A stretch of DNA of 64,000 bases, from assembly GCA_032358255.1 (NCBI GenBank), contig JAULBX010031702.1, forward strand, positions 103,555 to 167,554. The letters are read 5' to 3'. Shown piece after piece: positions 26,401 through 37,600 of this stretch. The DNA is from Heterotrichella gracilis. Its lineage: Eukaryota; Sar; Xanthophyceae; Tribonematales; Xanthonemataceae. Positions within the stretch are counted from its first letter, which is position 1, and each line of letters opens with the position of its first letter. The position numbers and the translations under genes are program-made. Under the pieces are notes generated by a model. It was not told where the DNA came from and made no database searches. It worked only from the letters and a program-made list of their open reading frames with translations.

Positions 26401-27498
26401 CTGCCTCATCTGCTGATGCTTGCACTCGGCAGCAAATTGCTTGTTACCTCCCTGCTCACCCATGTCCTTGTCACCCCCCAATCATTTATCATCAAGCATC
26501 AATCACTTTTGATCACTGAGCACTGAGCACTCGTCATCGCCGTCCCGCTGTACCTTGGAGTCAACCCTGCAAGCCATGTGGTGCAGGTGCGGCAGTGGGA
26601 CGCTGAGACCGGCATCAACGTGCACAGCTACCACGGGGCCAAAGCGCTGTACTGCGTGGCTGCAGTGCCGGGCCAACATGGGCTAGTGGCGGCAGGCGGG
26701 GCAGACAAGGCGCTGCGGTTTTGGGACCCAAGGGCCAAGGCTGCGGAGGACATGGTACGCCAAGAGTGCATGTGTTGAGGGGTTTACTTCAAGATGTGTA
26801 TGCAGGGCACATGGATGCCTGGCAGGGTTTAGTGAGGCGGTCAGTGAAACATGATGGTTTGATCATGTTGGCATTACGGCTCCCCATGCGGTCATTGTCT
26901 GCACAGGCTTGCCTGCAATCGTGGGGTTGTACATGCATGCCACAGACACGCACGGATCCACTGTTGCGTGGCGTTGAGGGATGTGTGATCCATTTGTTGC
27001 AGGGGGTGCGGATGCTTTCATCGCACACCGCTTGGATCTCCTCCGTCGCCTGGCACCCCACCTCGCCCTACCACGTGGCCAGCGCCTCACATGACAAGAC
27101 AGTCAAGCTGTGGGACACACGGGCAGCTGTGCCTCTGCACACCATCACCTCACACACGGACAAGGTGCGCTTGCATCACATGGTGGATTCTGCTACGGAT
27201 CTGTCACTTGTCACTGCTCTGCGTTGCACATCCTTGCTCAGTCACAGCTGGTGGTCATCCCCAGGCCGCACATGAATGATATTCATTTTGCCAAGTATGG
27301 TACCATTGTACAATGGGTACAAGTCGATAATCAAACATTTCAATATCTTATTTATACAATATATATGGCAAAGCAGTAACCTGAATTTGTTTCTCACTGC
27401 AGGTGTTGTGTGTGTCGTGGGTGGGTGGTGCTCGGCTGGCCAGTGGAGGAGCAGACTGCACCTTGCATGTGTGCGATGTGGCCATTGGTCTCAGCTGA
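23407..27498 (+). CDS. WDR12: ribosome biogenesis protein WDR12/Ytm1
   Basis: The model has eleven exons: 23407-23496, 23686-23749, 24079-24167, 24496-24572, 24960-25036, 25257-25374, 25618-25781, 26076-26314, 26587-26754, 27003-27164 and 27403-27498, encoding 447 aa. Residues about 10-90 are the NLE (ubiquitin-like) domain (ITCKFVTKLPEEFKVSEAP, RPFDFLVRGQLVRLSV, LEIEYVPA), followed by DDWVSAV. Seven WD40 blades follow, with SGSFDGAVRIY, TGGQDNMI, SGGWDNTLRMWR, SSWDHSVRQWD, GGADKALRFWD, SASHDKTVKLWD and SGGADCTLHV. A Lys/Arg-rich insert (GKKKRKTARD) sits between blades 3 and 4. In yeast and animals Ytm1/WDR12 forms the PeBoW complex with Nop7/Pes1 and Erb1/Bop1 in the nucleolus for 60S maturation, and its NLE domain is the docking site for the Rea1/midasin AAA ATPase. 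Confidence 0.95.
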
Positions 27499-28248
27499 AA
27501 GAAGGAATGAAAAGGAACGCACAAGGGCGGAGTGGACACAGGATGAGCAAAGTAACGGCATTTGATAACTGCGCACTGTCAGACGCATGCATATTGTGCG
27601 TTGGGCAAACACCATTGCAATGCACCTTGAAGAGGATTTTAGACTGTCAATTTTCTGTTACATGACTATTTGACTCTATCTTCAAGCTGGTGGCTGTTGC
27701 TTATGCGAGAAATACGTGCGTTCAACTTGATACAATGTGCATTTTAATGCTAGCCTAGAGCAACATGTGGCACAAGGACATGAATTCAGTCACTGTGCGT
27801 ATTTGCTTCATAAAGTAAAAAAGGCAATGCGAATTCAATGAGGATCGACTGAGCAGACAGCAATTGCTCTAATCATGTCCAGCCATGCATGCAAGTACAA
27901 TGGTGTACAACTTGTACACTTTCTGCACTATTGCAATTGCATCGTCTGGCACAATCAAAAAGCACATGATGCCTGGGAACTGCACTACAATGGAAGATCA
28001 AATAGCAATGTGCATGAAGCTTGAGCATTTCCAATACAGCTCACCTAAAAAGCAATACTAGACAGCCCAAGCGTACTAAGTAACAATGTGGCATGCATTT
28101 GCACAGCATGGAAGCTGTGTCATGCGTGTGACCTCTGCCATGTGCAGGGAATTGCTGGTCATGCATTGTGAAGCGTTAAATCTGAGGCTGCACCAGATCT
28201 CCCCCCATGTGCAGCTAGGCCTAAACACCTAACCAGGCCCTAGTAGGT
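27499..28248. other. intergenic region between convergent WDR12 and MEX1 genes
   Basis: No coding content recognised. The first bases hold a copy (27510-27533) of the short segment also found near 10930. The rest is moderately AT-rich with several TGCATGCA-type words. Confidence 0.5.
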
Positions 28249-30248
28249 TCAGGCTGTGGCATTGGCTGGGTGCTGCTCAAACAGCGCAGGCAGCAGGGTG
28301 GGGGTCAGCTTCACCCCCTTGGCGCGCGCATCCAGTGCGAGCACAGCTGCGTAGTAGCCAAAGATGAGCGTGCTGAGCATGGCAAAGGGGATGGTCCCAA
28401 GGAAGCGGGTCCTGCACACACACAAGCTGGGTCAGGGCTCAGGGTGCTGGTTAGGGTTTTAAAGTTTAGGATTTAGGCCTCAAACTGCTCATTACTGACA
28501 AGGTTGCATACTCAGGGTGGTGCCCTAATGAGTGCCTTAGGCACGCTCATCCAAAATCTGGGCTGCATACGTTCCTTCTTTCTTTTGCTGAATTTCGGAT
28601 TCAGCCATGGCAGCATGCACTGGAATGCACAGCAGCGTACCCTGTGGCAGACCTCCCCAGGAACATGGACAGCAGCTGGCCCCAGCCATACAGCAGCGAG
28701 CCCCACACTGTGCCGGTGAACCAGATGATGTCCCGCGTGAACAGCGCCCGCGGCATCATGAGCGCGTTGCCGGTCATGATCAGCAGGAGGGTGGTCAGGG
28801 ACAGGCCCTCCAGGCTGCTGGGATCGCTGAAGTTTTGCACCTGCGCCAGCCAGGCCAAAGCTTGAACACCGGGGCACCACGCCAGGGTCGCCACCAGCAG
28901 AAAGGTATAAAAAAAAGTTTATCAGTGTTTCAGAGGTTGGCAAACGTTCTTTCGGGAGGAGCCTGATTCAATAGGCATTCAAGATGTTGTGACCCATTTA
29001 TATTTTATTCCTGAAGAAAAGATGAATATAAATGGGTCACCACCAGCAGGGCAGCAACTAGTGGTCTCATGTAGCATCCCAGGGCCCTTACCAGCTGGAA
29101 GATTGGCTGCGACATGAACAGCAGCGTTGCAGTCCAGGCTGAGACGGAGCCCCATATGCCCTGCAGCTGTGTGTACTTGTGCTGCGACGCCCTCACCAGC
29201 GCCCCAGCCAGGCCCACAAGGATGCCAGGCAGGGAGTTGGTGGTCTGGAAGACCTGGCTCCAGACAACCTGCAGTGCAGGGAACCCAAGGGCTTGGTTGG
29301 TATGTGCCGCTGCTGGGAGGAAGGGTGGCAAGGAGCAAGAGCAAAACCCTAACCCTACCTGAGGCAGCACTGCCAAGCCTGCGATCCCAAGGGTAGCCTG
29401 CCAGTTCTCCCACAGCTTGCTGTCTTTACCCAGCTTGCCCATCAGATACAGCGAGCTCAGGACAGCAGAGGCCACGACGGTTGCAGTTGTGAACCAGTAC
29501 ATCTCTGCTGGCATGTAGCCACATGCAAAGATCTGCAACACAAAGACACCACAATAGAGTAGGTAAGCAAGAATATAAGAGTCCAACACCCATCTGATGG
29601 AAAGGGTTGGATTGCAAACTGGTTGTGGGCTGCAGTGCAGATACTGACCTGAGACAGCAACACATAGCTGCTGACAACACCGATGGCCTGTATCAAGGAT
29701 GCAGAGTTCTCCCGCTTGTTGATGAAATATGTCAGCAGCAGCGTGTTGCCAAACAAGCCTGTCAAGTTGGCCTGCGGTGGGAAGCTCCCTGGTTAGCTCT
29801 GGCTCCAATAACAGGGCAGGTGACGCCTTGAGGCAAGGTGGGTAAATAGTCCACATCTTGCCCTGTAGGCACTCACCGACCAGGAGAGTATGGAAAGGGA
29901 GGAAGAGTTCCCTGCCATCATGCTGGCTGCATTCTTTAATATTTGGGGCAGCGAGAGGAAGATGAACGGCAGGGTGGAAGCCTTCACAAGCCTCTCAGTG
30001 ACAGTGCCCCATGCTTCCTGGTGTGGCAAGGGCTGGGTCGACGCTGCTGAAGCACACACCCTCTGGGTGCGTGCCTGACGGGCTGACTTGCGGATAGCTG
30101 GTATTTTGCCACCAGCTGGACTCCTGACTGTCCTGCATTGGTGCTTCCCGTCCATCAGTCGTGCTGTGAATCGCAGCTGGGAGTGCGAAGCAGGGTCGGA
30201 CAGAACAGCACTGCCAGCCAGCTGCACACAGTTGACCGTGCGAGCCAT
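28249..30248 (-). CDS. MEX1: chloroplast maltose exporter MEX1
   Basis: The model has six exons: 30248-29877, 29771-29649, 29532-29359, 29268-29092, 28840-28653 and 28411-28249, encoding 398 aa, close to the Arabidopsis protein. The first about 75 residues are basic and rich in Ser, Ala and Arg without acidic clusters, consistent with a chloroplast transit peptide. Multiple hydrophobic helices follow. Family-specific segments include WENWQATLGIAG, QPIFQL joined to VQNFSDPSSLEGLSL, and GNALMMPRALFTRDIIWFTG, which is the MEX1 signature. MEX1 exports maltose from starch breakdown across the inner plastid envelope. The stop codon lies just after a hydrophilic tail. Intron 4 carries a long perfect hairpin. 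Confidence 0.93.
28989..29040. repeat. perfect 16-bp inverted repeat with 20-nt loop in MEX1 intron 4
   Basis: GTGACCCATTTATATT (28989-29004) and its exact reverse complement (29025-29040) flank a 20-nt loop. It lies about 50 nt inside the 5' end of the intron. It would fold as a stable stem in the pre-mRNA and could be a tiny MITE-like insertion. Confidence 0.85.
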
Positions 30249-31610
30249 CGTATACCAGAATGAAGTTAGTCGTATGACTTCACAGGAGCGCCCTGTCCTG
30301 GGTTATTTGCCCCTGGGGGCTAGGCAGCCGCACCCATCGAGTTCGAGTCAAGACTTTGGGAAAGCACCTCAACGTCTGGTTCAACACCGTTCCTCCAACG
30401 ACGGTCCTCCAGCGGAGGATACAACACAGTACAGGTTGACGGGCTTTGCTAGGCTTGTGTAGGATTTGAACGCCTAAGACCTTGATGGCGCAAAAATTGG
30501 ACCCTTTGCGCCTCCAGTGCCCGAGAAAGGCACTCGACTCAACAGCTCGATACGGTATGCAAGCAAAACGCCCACTTAAAACTTCAAGTTGAAGACCGCC
30601 CAGTCGACCGCAATCTCCCACTTTCAACCTTCCCCAATTCGGGATTTGGCACCTTTGTTGCAGTCGTGGCACTGCATATAGGACCGGCCCCATACTTTGA
30701 CCAAACACATCGACCTTTTGCCTCTCAACCGACTGTTCGATTGAGCTTAAGCAGAAAGGGAGTGCATTGCCCCGAATTCCTACCTCTACCGACAACCTCC
30801 TGCAGACTGGCGACACATGCATGCACTCCATGTTCTATTCATATGCATGCATGCACTCTTGATACTCGGAAGCTTCGTCAGTAACCAGCCATGCGGGCTT
30901 CCTGACAGCTGTGTTGTTGCCAATCGGCCAATTGACGGGCAGAGGCACAGCAGCACAATACAGGCTGTACAAGTATGCTTCCGACCACGCACACTGTAAT
31001 GCCCACTACAGCTTGCGCATCTGCATACTACAGTGTTGTTTACACAAACAGTGGGTGAGGTGCATTACCATGCCCACCTGGTAAATCGACTTGCTTGGCG
31101 CACTCTGGGGCAGAGCCCTGAAAGTGCTTTGAAAGGGCACACCTATATACTATGACAAAAAAGGGAGGTTTGGCCCTGCAAACTTGTACCCACTTGGGGT
31201 CCCTAAACTCGGTTGATACACTGTTGCTACTGAGCCCAAAAACACGGTAAACGAGGTTATCAGTGTGCAAATCTAAACAATATCATACAAAAAAGAGCAG
31301 CATAGTTGAGGACACGGAATCAGTTTGGCCTTTGCTGACAACAACTTGAATCCAGACCGCTAGTTGGCAAACCGCTAGTTGGCCAACCTCATACGTGTAA
31401 TGCAGCATATGGTACCATGCACAAGAGTTGTCTCCTATGGATGCCACATGCAGCCCAACCATTGGCAAGAATACAGAATACAATAAGATAATGAAACCCC
31501 AACTAGCACACCTCCAGCCCCCTACCTCGTGCAACACGATGGCCAGCAATACGCCTTATTGCAACACCATACAACGTCTACCCCAGCACACTGCAGCTGC
31601 TCCGCCAAGG
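30249..31610. other. intergenic region upstream of MEX1 and downstream of the mitochondrial carrier
   Basis: No supported gene over about 1.36 kb. Two TGCATGCATGCAC tracts lie near 30815-30858. A segment near 30440-30550 superficially recalls a tRNA but lacks proper stems. It must contain the MEX1 promoter on its left side. Confidence 0.45.
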
Positions 31611-33474
31611 TTAGCAGGGCGCCGCCTCCGCTCCCTCCCCACCCTCCTCCGCTCCCTCCTCCACGAACCGGGTGAGCAGCCGCCGGCAGCCCTCCACCGC
31701 CAGCCAGTACACCATGGTACTCGGCACCTTGTCCGCCAGGCGCGGCAGCACCCCCACAAACAGCGCGCCCACGCCCCCCTTGTGCACCATGGCGCTGCCC
31801 GTGGACAGGAACAGGCGCGCAGACTCAGCCATGTTCTTGGGGTGCACTTTGACGGTGTACTCCAGCCGGGTCTTGATGCAGTCGCAGGGCATGGAGAACA
31901 GCACCGCAGCCACCCCCGCGGTGGCACCTGCAGCACCGGCAAGACAGGCGTGTCAGCGAAACCTCAGGCGAGCGCCAAAGAGCGTGCAAGGCACGAGCAG
32001 CGGGGGAATATTGCAGGGCAAACATCAACATGGGGATTTCTCCTTGGTTGCCCGGCAAGGAGCATATCCAGTGGCAGAGGCAGGAAGGCTGCCCGTGTGC
32101 GCACCTATGCACGCGTCGGTGATCTCCTGCGGGACGGATCGCAGCGCGCGGCTGACGGGGTTGCTGTGCTGTTCCGCGCTGTAGTGGTGGCGCAGCTCGT
32201 CCAGCTGGCTGTAGGTGAACAGCTCAGCCACGTCAAAGGGGATGGACTTGAGCACAAAGGGGAGGAAGTTCCAGTACAGCGAGGACAGGCCGCCGGTCCC
32301 CACCGCGCTCATCATGCTGGGCAGCATGCGCTGGCTCAGCACCCCCGCCTGGGCCTGGTGCCGGAACGTCTCCACCGGCGCCTCGAGCAAGGACGTCATG
32401 GATGACGCAAACAGCGCCGCGGCGGTGGCCAGCGCGGGCCGCAGCGGCAGGTCATTGGCCTGACTGCTGTTCCCCCCTTGCTGGGAGGCGGATGTGGATG
32501 CGGCGGCCAGGGCTTTCTGCTGCAGGCGCTGCTTCCTGTCCATGTCTGCCAGCAGGCGCTTGCCGGCGTAGAAGGTGCACAGGTACACGCTGCCTATGAG
32601 GGCGGAGCACACCGCGCTGGTGCCCATGCCCGCGTACAGCCCCCGCAGGTTGGACCAGCTGAGGCCCACCTGGCGCAGCTCCTGGAGCACCGCCTGGGCG
32701 CTGGACCCATGAGCCTGGGCTCGCACCTGCGGGGGGGGCGAGGAGGGTGCGGTGAGGGGGGAGTGGGCACTGGCAATGCTGTACCCAGAGCCACTGTATG
32801 CGCGCGCAAGGATTCCTTGTTATCAAGGCCCCTGGCAATAGTTTTTTTGCAAAAGGCAGTTGTGCGTAGCCTATTAGCTGCGTGCGTAGTTCCCAGTGCC
32901 GGCATGCCATTCAGCCACAACAGCATTGCTGCTTCTCAGGCAGTGGACGTGTGGCAGCAATTTTACAGGTTATGTATGCAGGTGGTCTACTGTAGTGGTT
33001 ACCTTGATTGTGTCTACCGGGTACAGCATGGCAATAGACGCCATTTCACCCACAGCTCCACATAGGGCATCTACCAGGATGGGATTGATACCACGCCTGC
33101 ACACCAAACACAAATTGGCCAACGGTACAGCACAGCCATACATGCACGAGTATTACTGTCATCGATATCCCATTAGGGCGACAAGGGAGATACCTAGGTA
33201 ATCCCAGTTTGTGGACGGCATCTGACTGACTAATAGTAGGCACACCTACAAGAAAGTACCTTTTGCGCTTGCCCTTGGCTAGTTGCTTCGATGGGGCTTT
33301 GTGCAAGCCCCGTAGCTCCAGCAGGGCGCTGCCCGCACGGTAGGTCAAGAAGGAGCCAGCTGCAACCGCTGAACAAGTTGCCAGCGCCCGCCTCTCCCGG
33401 TTGGTCAAGAACTGTGCGCCAGGAACCGTGCCTGTGCCGGTGAGGGCAACGAAAACCCTCGGCGGTAACACCAT
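31611..33474 (-). CDS. mitochondrial carrier family (SLC25-type) transporter
   Basis: The model has four exons: 33474-33260, 33096-33003, 32726-32105 and 31927-31611, encoding 415 aa. Three tandem carrier repeats are visible from their signatures: YPVDTIKVRAQ (P-x-D-x-x-K), APVETFRHQAQAG (P-x-E-x-x-R) and MPCDCIKTRLEY. Each is followed by a G-rich second helix such as LRGLYAGMG, LSSLYWNFLP and VGALFVGVLP. The N-terminal extension of about 80 residues and a Gln/Ser-rich loop between repeats 1 and 2 are longer than usual. The repeat 2 variant PVETFRHQ recalls plant plastid/mitochondrial carriers near the S-adenosylmethionine group, but the substrate cannot be assigned from sequence alone. Confidence 0.87.
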
Positions 33475-34634
33475 CTCCGTGTATATCCCAGATGTCTGTC
33501 AGTGTGCGTGAGCCATGCTGCTGGCGACTCAAATCTTATATGCAACCGTCACTATCACTACACCCTGCCCGCCAAGCTAGGGGCCTGCAGGGGCACTCCC
33601 ACCCACCCATAGGAGCACAGCACACTCCTGCGGAAACCTTTACTTAGCACGTCTTTAGAACAATACGCCTGCGTAAGTATTGCTGTGCCAGTTTGAAGCG
33701 CTGGTTCACACAGAGGGCTAGCAAAGAGCGGGCGAACTGGTATGGCAATGCATGCACACATAAACCCTATGTAGCGTCAACGGAGTGTATAACGTGCTGC
33801 AGCCAAAGAGTTGTATTCTCAGACCAATGGGGCATACGCAAACACGTTTCTGGTACGCGCATTGCCGTAGATAACTGCGCAAGTGCAACTGCACGGCCCA
33901 TGTGTGGTGCTGTCGGTATCGATTACGTGGCATCTTGTGGCCGCCGCATCGCCCGGGCCATCCAGTCGACAGGGAAACCCTACACCCTACGCTGGGGTTT
34001 CCCTCCCAGTTTTATCCAAAATTGCAGCTAATAAGCTGGGTCGAAAATTACAGTAGGAGGCGATAAACCGTGACAGGGCCTACTCTTTGACTATGAGGGT
34101 AGCAAGGGCGTAGGCTTCTAGTAATTGTACTGATTATCCTCTGAATTCTTTACTCCGCCTTTGCCTGTCCCCATTCTTGCTTTCTTCTTGAAGTTCTAGC
34201 AACAGAAAGCTGAGTCGTCACTGTGCACTGGAACACAAAATGTCACAAAACACCCATAAAACAATCCTGCGTTTGTGAGCGGTTCACTTGCAAAGACAAC
34301 CATTGGTCACAGGGTGCGGGAGTCACTGCTGTCAAGAATATTGCAGACACACCCTGGGCAAAGTCGATTGAATAGCGGCACAGGATCACCAAGGCAGCCT
34401 GCCTCAGTGAGACTACAAGGGCAACGGGAATGTCACCTGCTCCTGTAGCACACAATGCGTGTGCTTAGAACTGCCCTAACCTAACACTAACTACTGCGCA
34501 CACCCCACAGCACGATACATTCTACATTACTGCGGTGTGATGTAGCTCCAAGCATTCAGCCCCAGCACTGATTCGCTGCAGTATCATTTATTAGCTGCAA
34601 GTCTGTTCCCTCTCGAGTGTGCATGGCGGCCAGG
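33475..34634. other. intergenic region, carrier 5' flank and SAND/ePHD gene 3' flank
   Basis: No ORF with domain content. A short AAACCCTACACCCTACG telomere-like stretch occurs near 33977. Nothing else stands out. Confidence 0.45.
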
Positions 34635-37600
34635 TCACGTCCGCCTGCGCTTGGCGTGTGGTGGGAGCAGGGGCAATCCCTCATCCACAGGCTGCGCTGG
34701 GACCGAGCGGGGCCGTCCTAGTGGGCGGGGCATGGGCGGCCCTACAGGCCTGGGCATGGGCGGTCCTACAGGCCTGGGCATGGGCGGCCCTGCAGCCCTG
34801 GGCATGGGCGGTCCTACTGGCCGGGGCACGCCCGCGCCCCCTGTCCGGGGAATGGGCGTGCCCAAGGTGTGCGCAACAATGCTGTGCAGCGGTGGCGGCG
34901 GCAACGACGGAGATACGATGGAGTGGTACTGTGGTGGCGCTGGTGGCACCGGCAGGCCCCTGCTCTCCAGTATCATGCGCCTGAGGCACTTGCGAGGCGC
35001 GCTCTCTGTGCCGCACCGCCCCTTGCGCTGCACCACACAGACCGAGCAGCGGCCTGCACATGCAGGGACAAGGATCAACCTATGCCGTGATGAGCGCATG
35101 AGGCACTGGTCATCACAATGTGGTGCAGCGACGACTATTCTCACTGAGCATAGAGACAGCTGGGGCAGGAAAACACCCATGCCAATGAGTACCACATGGA
35201 TGCGCACCTGGCTGCCCATTGACTTTGCCCACAGTCCCTCCTAGGTACTGCTTCAAGTCCATGTCAGTCTCCTCCCCCTCCAGGGCCACGGCATACACCT
35301 GCTCAAAGAGCGATGGCTGCGTTGGGGGGCGATACACCGCGCTGTGGTTGTGCGGTTGCGGCAGCGGCATGCCATGGGCAACCTTGGCAGTCTTGCGCTC
35401 CACAGTCTTGCCATCCTGTGGTGAGCAGGCAATGCATACGTCAACTGAAGCCCCCACACTGCACATATGAATACATGCATTCCTACAAAAAAAATGCAAG
35501 ATTAGCAGTCAATTCACGCAGTTGTAGAATTAACTTTTCTGATCCTTACACAGGCATTGCGGCATACCACACCTCCCAAGCAACCCCGCCCCTCGGTACT
35601 GCCACACTGCCACCCGCTGCCTTTATGATGTTGTCCCCACAGCCTGCACGCAAGCCCAGGCATACCTTGAGAGGCGACGTCACCGTGGTGGGGTCATGCG
35701 ACGGGTGCGGCCGGCCAGTGCCGCGCTGCGGCTGCTGCACAGCCGGCTGCTGCGGCGGCTCCGGCGGCGGCGTGTCCGAGCCCTTGCTCTGGTACACGTA
35801 GCGCAGCTCCTCGTGGTCCTTGATGTAGGCGTGCTGGGGGCAGGCAACCATGTACGGCTCCGCCTGCAGCCGCGGGGTGGGTGTCAGAGCTTGAGCACAT
35901 GCCAGTGGGATTTGTGCTGACTCATTATAGGTACTGAGTCATGTACATATGTTACATGTTTTAATGGTAAATTGACATTATTCAGCAGCTGGTGGAGGTC
36001 CAACATTACATACTGCAGCTGATTTGAAGGAGCATTTGGAATGTGAAGGGCTCCCACACTTTATAGACTTGCCGGCGGTGGGGGTAGTGCTAGGGGGCAT
36101 GCTAGGTAGTACAGTAGTTGCCCAACCACGAGGAATGGTGCCTCATGGGGTTATGATTACGGCACTAAAAGGATTGGGTCCATGTAGGTTTGATCAACAG
36201 GGATTGAGGTCCATGCAATGGTGTGGCCAGCCCACCTCCAGCAGGCAGCCGGCAAACTTGGCGCATGGCAGGTGGTAGGAGCAGCGGCAGGTCTTCTTGC
36301 AGCAGCCCAGTGTTGCGCCCTTGAGGTTGCACACCTTGCACTTGATCATGCGGCCCCGACGCACAGCCTGGCGACTGGCCTGGGCCATACTCTGCATGGG
36401 GTCCACGCGCAGGTGAGGGGTGCGACACCTGGTGACCTTCCATGCACTACTGGCACAGTTCCCAAGAGCCAATTATGGACCAAGATGATCATCAACGTCA
36501 GATGCAGTTATGGATGGGGAAAACTGCGCATGGCCGAACTGTTGTCTGGCCTTTCCAACTGCTGGGGTACAGTGTTGTACGGCAACTGCCGACATCAATT
36601 TTGCTCCACTGTGGTGCACCCCGTCCCGGCCGCCTTAAACCCACAGCGGGTTATGCATGCAGTGCCGCTTACCTCTGGGCCATCTGCCGCAATGACCACC
36701 TCTGCCGACCACAGCATGCACTGGTGGTGTGCCCACGCAAAGGCCACGGCGCTGGTGCGGACCAGTTTGAGGGAGCCAAGCCCTCTGAGGGACCGCTGCT
36801 GGCAACAGGAACCGCCTCAGCCAGCAGAACTAGGAGACAGGTGCAGTGGCAATACACATGCGGCAGAGCTCGGAAATCAAGGGAGAAACAGGTAATGGTG
36901 CCGTAGTTGGAGTCATGCTCATCTGGTTTACTGCTGCACAAAGTGTGCTATGCCGGGCGGGTGTTCAGTGCAGATGGTGGGCGCACCTTTCCCGATCGCA
37001 ACCCATCTGCCTCGTCCCGATGACACAAGGCGCAGCGGGTGCCCTCCGGTGCCCCGCTGACCAGCAGGCGCTCGTACTCCTTGTTGGCCTGTGCGCGCCG
37101 CTCTGTTTGCGCAGGGTCCTCAGGAGCTGGGCGGGGCCTGAAATGAGTTGAATTTGTTGTAGATTATATTCTCAGATATGATTTGAGGTTACGAGTCAAG
37201 GAACGCGACTGTGAGAACGGCAGGCAGACAGCGCATTGGTTGCAATACACAGCAATGCACACGCAGCAATAGGTTCAGGGTGTGTTCTGTAGGGAGCGGT
37301 TGTGGCGGGCACGTACACAGGGGCGGCAGTGGATGGCGAGGGCTCAGCTGGACCTCCATCGCTGGGCCCGCCATCATCCGCCGCGCGTGACCTTGCCCGC
37401 CCGCCCTGGCTGTCCTGATCCCCCTCGCTTTGGGTGCGCCCCTGGCTGTCCCCGTCACCTTCATCGTCATCTACATGTGCATGAACATTGGCATATGAGA
37501 CCGTGGTGCCGCCACATATATGATACAACAATTGAGATGGTGTAGGGAACTGGCATGCTAATTCTAAGAACTCCAGTTTCAAAGGTGAAATTTCTGATTA

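Noticed and set aside
30440-30550. Possible minus-strand tRNA (a GTTCAAATCC-like T-loop)
   Set aside because: No matching T, anticodon and acceptor stems can be drawn around it.
31428-32405. 325-codon plus-strand ORF
   Set aside because: It lies antisense to the mitochondrial carrier, whose minus-strand exons carry clear carrier signatures in frame.
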